The translations under genes and the position numbers were made by a program. Below the pieces are notes generated by a model. That model worked only from the letters and a program-made list of their open reading frames with translations. It was not told where the DNA came from and searched no databases. A stretch of 9,211 bases of DNA from Propionibacteriaceae bacterium (GTDB lineage: Bacteria; Actinomycetota; Actinomycetes; Propionibacteriales; Propionibacteriaceae): NCBI GenBank assembly GCA_031265725.1, contig JAISCH010000262.1, positions 1 through 9,211 on the forward strand, written 5' to 3'. Each line of letters starts with the position of its first letter. Positions within the stretch are counted from its first letter, which is position 1. Positions 6,563 through 9,211 of this stretch are shown in pieces.

Positions 6563-6916
6563 TCAGTGGTCCAATTGCTCCCGGACTTCGTCCATGTCGA
6601 GTTGCTTGACCTGCTCGATGATCTCTTCCAGTTGGCTCTTGTTGAACGCGCCGGACTCCCGCATGACCATGATGCCGTCCCGGAAAGCCATCACTGTCGG
6701 AATCGTCTGAATGCTGAGCATCTGGGCGATGCCGCGTTCAGCCTCAGTGTCCACCTTGCCAAAAACGATCTCTGGGTGCTGTTCCGAAGCGGCCTCGAAG
6801 ACGGGGCTGAAGCTGCGGCATGGCCCACACCACTCAGCCCAGCAGTCCACAAAGATAATCCCGTCCCCGGTCACAGTGGATTCAAAAGTAGCTTCAGTCA
6901 AGGCAACGGTAGCCAT
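6563..6916 (-). CDS. trxA: Thioredoxin
   Basis: 117 residues, a single cytoplasmic thioredoxin fold that reduces protein disulphides with electrons from thioredoxin reductase. The active site is WCGPC (C30, C33), preceded by the buried acidic residue D24 in VDCWAEWCGPC; Cys25 next to it is unusual, where Phe is common. The cis-proline is P73 in QTIPT. The core ends near residue 103 and is followed by a short acidic tail (LDMDEVREQLDH). ATG at 6916 is chosen because AGAGAGG lies 5 nt upstream; the GTG two codons earlier would abut that site. No reductase gene is nearby. A 73-bp gap separates it from the DUF5318 gene, so cotranscription is possible but not shown. Confidence 0.95.
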   Translation of the reverse strand: MATVALTEATFESTVTGDGIIFVDCWAEWCGPCRSFSPVFEAASEQHPEIVFGKVDTEAERGIAQMLSIQTIPTVMAFRDGIMVMRESGAFNKSQLEEIIEQVKQLDMDEVREQLDH

Positions 6917-6926
6917 ATTCACCTCT

Positions 6927-6938
6927 CTAGTCGACTAG
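6927..6938. repeat. Perfect 12-bp palindrome in the thioredoxin leader
   Basis: CTAGTCGACTAG is fully self-complementary and touches the 5' end of the thioredoxin ribosome site (AGAGAGG, 6922-6928). It could be a protein-binding site or an mRNA fold that limits ribosome access. CTAG is usually rare in bacterial genomes, and here it occurs twice in 12 bp. Confidence 0.5.
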
Positions 6939-6955
6939 GCATCTGAAACAGTGAC

Positions 6956-6979
6956 GAATGAGCCAAGCTCCGCTCACTC
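6956..6979. repeat. Imperfect inverted repeat upstream of thioredoxin
   Basis: GAATGAGC and GCTCACTC pair at seven of eight positions around an 8-bp centre, about 40 nt before the thioredoxin start codon. It is placed where an operator or activator site would be. I could not assign a convincing -35/-10 pair here, so the role is open. Confidence 0.3.
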
Positions 6980-7054
6980 AGGCCCCGGCGAAGGGTCCGG
7001 CCGTGGCGAAGAACCTTCGTGGAACCTGCTGATTCAGGTCTACTCAATAACAAC

Positions 7055-7072
7055 AAAACTAAGTCCAGTTTT
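7055..7072 (-). terminator. Weak candidate terminator after dtxR
   Basis: AAAACT-N6-AGTTTT forms a six-pair, AT-rich stem 9 nt beyond the dtxR stop. On the minus strand it is followed by GTTGTTATTG, a T-rich but broken tract. Shape and position fit a terminator; stem stability is low. The rest of the 165-bp gap to thioredoxin holds a small CGAAG-AAC-CTTCG hairpin near 7002-7014 and the two repeats listed separately. Confidence 0.35.
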
Positions 7073-7081
7073 ATTCCAGGG

Positions 7082-7771
7082 CTATCCAGCGGCGACGAAA
7101 AGATGATCCGCCCAGTCGGCGGCCAACTGCAATTCTCCGCTGTCGGTGGTCAGGGTGAGCGTGTTGGAAGTCGCCTTGGCGGTCAACTGCCGTCCGGGGC
7201 GCACGCCTATTCCCGCCAGCTTCGCCAGCAGTTCCGGATCAATCTGGATCGTCTCCCCCATCCGCTTGAGAACGACCCGATGGGGTTCCTCGTCTGCGAC
7301 GACCTCGCTGAGCGGCAGAACTCCGGTCAGGAAGGAGTCTGCCGTCGGAGCGGTGCCCAATTCCTGCAGGGCCGGGATCGGATTCCCGTAGGGAGAATGG
7401 GTGGGATGGTCCATGATCTGAACCAACCGCTGTTCGACATCGGTGGAGATCACATGCTCCCAGCGGCAAGCCTCGTCGTGGACCAAGCTCCAATCCAATC
7501 CGATCACATCAGTGAGCAGGCACTCGGCGAGCCGGTGACGGCGCATCACCCGGGCGGCGACCTCCTCGCCCTTTGCCGTCAACGACAGATGCCGGTCCGG
7601 ATGCACGCTGACCAGCCCGGCGCGTTCCATCCTGGCGACGGTCTCCGATACTGTCGGGCCGCTCTGCTTCAGCCGTTCGGCTATTCGTGCCCGCAGCGGG
7701 GGCACGCCTTCCTCCACGAGTTCGTAGATAGTACGCAGGTACATCTCGGGAGTATCAATCAGATCACTCAT
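7082..7771 (-). CDS. dtxR: DtxR/IdeR-type iron-dependent transcriptional repressor
   Basis: 229 residues, the usual length. With Fe(II) bound it dimerises and represses iron-uptake and related genes. The winged helix-turn-helix spans about 1-72, with recognition region QSGPTVSETVARMERAGL (36-53). The dimer and metal domain follows to about 140. All ligands are present at the classical numbers: H79, E83, H98 (ancillary site) and M10, C102, E105, H106 (primary site). A C-terminal SH3-like FeoA domain (about 148-226) keeps a GETIQ segment with E173 and Q176, equivalent to the extra ligands known in IdeR/DtxR. So it should be a true iron sensor rather than a manganese MntR type. ATG is preceded by GGAAG at 5 nt, and that site lies inside the last codons of the upstream gene, whose stop is 2 nt away, so the two form an operon. 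I found no recognisable DtxR box within the window. Confidence 0.96.
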   Translation of the reverse strand: MSDLIDTPEMYLRTIYELVEEGVPPLRARIAERLKQSGPTVSETVARMERAGLVSVHPDRHLSLTAKGEEVAARVMRRHRLAECLLTDVIGLDWSLVHDEACRWEHVISTDVEQRLVQIMDHPTHSPYGNPIPALQELGTAPTADSFLTGVLPLSEVVADEEPHRVVLKRMGETIQIDPELLAKLAGIGVRPGRQLTAKATSNTLTLTTDSGELQLAADWADHLFVAAG

Positions 7772-7773
7772 AG

Positions 7774-8082
7774 CTACTTCCTGATCAAGACAATCAGTGC
7801 GGCGATCAGCGCCACACCGCCAGCGGAGAGCAGCACGATCATCATGGATGGATCGTCAATCGGAACGTCGGGAAGGTCCGCAATCTCCTCGTCATCCACA
7901 TTGTCGCCCGCGACGGACGCACTGGGATCGGGAGCCAACGTCCCGTTGATAGGCACCGCGCTGACTGTGCCCTGACTGGGATCCGGCGTGTCCGCCTGTG
8001 CTGGGACAGCAGCAAAGCTGCCAATAAACAGCCATACGAACGCCGCCAGCAAAGCGCCTAGTCCCAACTGCCATCTTTTCAT
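7774..8082 (-). CDS. Small secreted protein with C-terminal membrane anchor, cotranscribed with dtxR
   Basis: 102 residues; not recognised. The N-terminus is a classical signal peptide (KR, hydrophobic 7-24, likely cleavage after AQA at residue 30). The mature part is about 48 residues rich in Asp, Pro, Ser and Val, turning strongly acidic at DDEEIADLPDVPIDD (63-77). A single hydrophobic helix (about 80-100) ends in RK, giving a type I topology with the acidic segment outside. The LPDVP stretch is not a sortase LPxTG signal. There are no Cys or metal motifs. It ends 2 nt before dtxR and contains that gene's ribosome site, so coexpression is very likely. Iron-related work at the surface is a guess from this context only. 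ATG is chosen because it gives the complete signal peptide; the ribosome site is poor (AGG at 8 nt). Confidence 0.8.
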   Translation of the reverse strand: MKRWQLGLGALLAAFVWLFIGSFAAVPAQADTPDPSQGTVSAVPINGTLAPDPSASVAGDNVDDEEIADLPDVPIDDPSMMIVLLSAGGVALIAALIVLIRK

Positions 8083-8088
8083 AGCTGG

Positions 8089-8094
8089 AGCCTA
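8089..8094 (-). promoter_or_regulatory. -10-like box before the dtxR operon
   Basis: TAGGCT on the minus strand, 6 nt (CCAGCT) from the ATG at 8082, the same arrangement as at 6497-6502. A leaderless start is possible. An alternative -10, TATAAG at 8118-8123, would give a leader of about 30 nt. Neither has a good -35. Confidence 0.3.
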
Positions 8095-8179
8095 CCGAAT
8101 CTGAATCACTTTTTGAGCTTATAAGAGATCGCGCCAACAGCTTGACCCGCAACCCAGTGCTGCGACCGCTAAAAGACAA

Positions 8180-8312
8180 CCGGCCTTCCCGAGGTCGGCA
8201 ACCATCTCAAACAAGCAGGCAGTGGAGTTATCTCCACTGCCCACGACCCTGCGCGAATCACCCGCGCAGGGCTATACAATGCTAGCCGGTCATCCCAAAC
8301 ACGTTATTTGGG
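8180..8312 (-). other. Non-coding cluster of four stem-loops upstream of the dtxR operon
   Basis: No gene of believable composition is seen in 8083-8449. This part holds four hairpins in a row. H1: 8180-8198, 7 pairs with one wobble. H2: 8218-8241, ten perfect pairs around a TTAT loop. H3: 8247-8271, nine perfect pairs around a 7-nt loop. H4: 8294-8312, CCCAAA-N7-TTTGGG. H2 and H3 are only 5 bp apart. On the minus strand H2 is followed by TGCTTGTTTG, so H3-H2 could be a double terminator for the purine permease. A structured leader or a small RNA are the alternatives. No known riboswitch consensus was recognised. Confidence 0.5.
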
Positions 8313-8367
8313 CCAAGCTTGTTAAGCACAGTGCGGACATTTTGGCGAACGCAGTGAGCGCGGGGGT

Positions 8368-8391
8368 TTGAAGGGGGTCGCCCCCCTTCAA
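8368..8391. terminator. Perfect 10-bp GC-rich hairpin
   Basis: TTGAAGGGGG, loop TCGC, CCCCCTTCAA. It lies about 60 nt past the permease stop on the minus strand. No U-run follows (AACCCCCG), so it could be a stem-only terminator or the core of a palindromic repeat element. Confidence 0.5.
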
Positions 8392-8408
8392 TATCAAATT
8401 GTTGGGGT

Positions 8409-8449
8409 CCCCGAAAAGTACCGCAGCGAAGCGAGGACACTTTTTGGGG
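8409..8449 (-). terminator. Long-stem hairpin abutting the permease stop codon
   Basis: CCCCGAAAAGT (8409-8419) pairs with ACTTTTTGGGG (8439-8449) at ten of eleven positions around a 19-nt loop containing CGC-AGCGAA-GCG. The right arm touches the stop codon at 8450-8452. Likely the first 3' structure of the permease mRNA; it is also the right end of the candidate repeat element. Confidence 0.5.
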
Positions 8450-9211
8450 CTAGCCGATGGCACCGAGGATGGTTCCTTGGCCGAAGTAGACCAGGAAGGC
8501 GGCTGCCACCACCCACAGCAGTGGGTGAATCTGGTTCCACTTTCCGCGCAACGCCTTGATGAACACGTAGCTGATGAAGCCCGCGCCAATGCCCACCGAG
8601 ATCGAATAGGTGAACGGCATCAGGGCCAGGCAGAGGAAGGCCGGGATGGCTTCCTCCGGGTCGGTCCACTTGATCTCGACGACCTGGGCCATCATCAGGC
8701 AACCCACGAAGAACAGCGCCGGAGCGGCCGCCTCAGAAGGCACCATATTGACGAAGGGAGCCAGGAACAGGCAGAGCAGGAATGCCGCGCCGGTTATCAC
8801 TGATGCGAAACCCGTACGCGCGCCGTCACCGACGCCAGCCGCCGACTCGATATAGGACGTATTGGAGGAGACCGAACCGAGACCACCGGCCATCGCGCCG
8901 ATTGAGTCGACCAGCAGGATTTCCTGGACGTGATCCGGGTTGCCGTCCTCACGCAACAGATTGCCCTCAGCGCCGACGGCGACAATCGTGCCCATCGTGT
9001 CGAAGAAGTCAGCCAGCAGCAGAGCGAAGATGAGCAGGATGAAGCCCAGAATCGTGCCCGCGTCGGCACCGGCGAAAGCGCCGAACAGATCGACCCGGCC
9101 GAGCAGGCCCAGATTGGGAGCACCCAGGCCGGATGGGTCGAAGATCGGGCTGTTCAGCGCCCATTTGAAGTCGCTCTGGCTGACCTTCAGGCCGTATTCC
9201 AGCAGGATCGC
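8450..9211 (-). CDS. NCS2 family (AzgA-type) purine permease, partial (N-terminus off the right edge)
   Basis: 253 C-terminal residues of a polytopic transporter; the whole protein is normally about 430-490 residues. AzgA-type NCS2 carriers import adenine, guanine or hypoxanthine with protons. Family features: a conserved TM segment LIFALLLADFFDTMGTIVAV containing FFDTMGT, then SNTSYIESAAGVGDGARTG, which matches the AzgA signature TTYVESAAGV...GGRTG and includes the functional Glu. After these come APALFFVGCLMM, EAIPAFLCLALMPFTYSI and a final helix ending GTILGAIG. The region before the FFDT segment is a long loop (SPIFDPSGLGAPNLG), also usual. Substrate choice cannot be told from this part. 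The stop TAG is followed directly by an 11-bp hairpin arm. No other purine gene is in view. Confidence 0.93.
   Translation of the reverse strand, partial: AILLEYGLKVSQSDFKWALNSPIFDPSGLGAPNLGLLGRVDLFGAFAGADAGTILGFILLIFALLLADFFDTMGTIVAVGAEGNLLREDGNPDHVQEILLVDSIGAMAGGLGSVSSNTSYIESAAGVGDGARTGFASVITGAAFLLCLFLAPFVNMVPSEAAAPALFFVGCLMMAQVVEIKWTDPEEAIPAFLCLALMPFTYSISVGIGAGFISYVFIKALRGKWNQIHPLLWVVAAAFLVYFGQGTILGAIG

Larger units (their letters stand above)
8281..8456. repeat. Possible palindromic repeat element bracketed by 8-bp direct repeats
   Basis: GCTAGCCG occurs at 8281-8288 and at 8449-8456. The right copy contains the permease stop codon. The 160 bp between hold CCCAAA near the left end, TTTTTGGGG at the right end, two strong hairpins, and two related modules: GCGGACATTTTGGCG (8333-8347) and GAGGACACTTTTTGGGG (8433-8449). 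There is no coding capacity. The pattern fits a MITE- or REP-like element with a target duplication, but GCTAGC is itself palindromic and an 8-bp match can arise by chance. Confidence 0.4.

Noticed and set aside
7843..7900. Sortase signal in the small membrane protein
   Set aside because: LPDVP precedes the terminal helix but lacks the Thr-Gly of LPxTG, and the anchor helix is followed by only RK.
7019..7975. Plus-strand open frame of 318 codons
   Set aside because: It runs antisense across dtxR and the small membrane protein gene, both of which have strong protein-level signatures. Composition is Gln/Gly/Arg-rich without a domain.
7892..8179. Minus-strand frame that could extend upstream of the small membrane protein
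   Set aside because: It overlaps the small gene in a different frame and lacks a ribosome site. The frame with a signal peptide and a terminal helix is far more protein-like.
8083..8180. DtxR/IdeR box upstream of the dtxR operon
   Set aside because: I looked for the TTAGGTTAG-S-CTAACCTAA palindrome on both strands and saw no stretch close to it. GGTAGGCT is too partial to count.
8180..8312. CRISPR array or tRNA gene
   Set aside because: The hairpins differ in sequence and spacing, so there is no repeat-spacer pattern. No cloverleaf with a TTC-loop motif can be drawn.
8399..8803. Plus-strand open frame opposite the purine permease
   Set aside because: Antisense of a clear AzgA-type gene; hydrophilic His/Gln/Arg-rich translation typical of a shadow.

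Overview
The window looks like a chromosomal segment of a moderately GC-rich actinobacterium. The evidence is a DtxR/IdeR iron regulator whose metal ligands sit at the textbook residue numbers, a DUF5318 zinc-ribbon gene overlapping a class A penicillin-binding protein (an order I recall from Mycobacterium, Rv0049-ponA1), GC-biased codons, and several genes whose start codon lies 6-7 nt after a TANNNT box, as in leaderless actinobacterial transcripts. A member of the Propionibacteriales would fit, but that is inference. Most genes are ordinary housekeeping or cell-envelope genes. No transposase, CRISPR array, tRNA or rRNA was recognised.

Layout from left to right. An MMPL-family membrane exporter runs off the left edge on the minus strand (1-1826). 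It is divergent from a small plus-strand lipoprotein that resembles chagasin/I42 protease inhibitors (2128-2589). The 300-bp gap between them is AT-rich. It holds two 19-bp inverted repeats of the same 6-7-6 geometry, one on each candidate promoter, and a tandem 14-mer. A strong hairpin separates the lipoprotein from a convergent PIG-V-like membrane mannosyltransferase (2655-3740). Next, still on the minus strand, come the bifunctional penicillin-binding protein (3864-6077), the DUF5318 protein that overlaps it by 8 nt (6070-6489), and a thioredoxin (6563-6916). A DtxR/IdeR-type repressor (7082-7771) follows, 2 nt downstream of a small secreted, C-terminally membrane-anchored protein (7774-8082). 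The right end holds the C-terminal two-thirds or so of an AzgA-type NCS2 purine permease (8450-9211).

Functionally, the middle block is about cell-wall synthesis: a peptidoglycan polymerase, its translationally coupled zinc-ribbon partner and a lipid-linked-sugar mannosyltransferase. The next block joins iron-responsive control to an uncharacterised membrane protein.

The least explained stretch is 8083-8449. It is non-coding and packed with six stem-loops. Its right half looks like a repetitive or mobile palindromic element bracketed by an exact 8-bp direct repeat that touches the permease stop codon. That stretch, the paired operator-like palindromes at 1862-1880 and 2012-2030, and the two uncharacterised proteins (DUF5318 and the dtxR-linked membrane protein) are the points most worth a second look. 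I do not see clear evidence of a wholly new multi-gene system.
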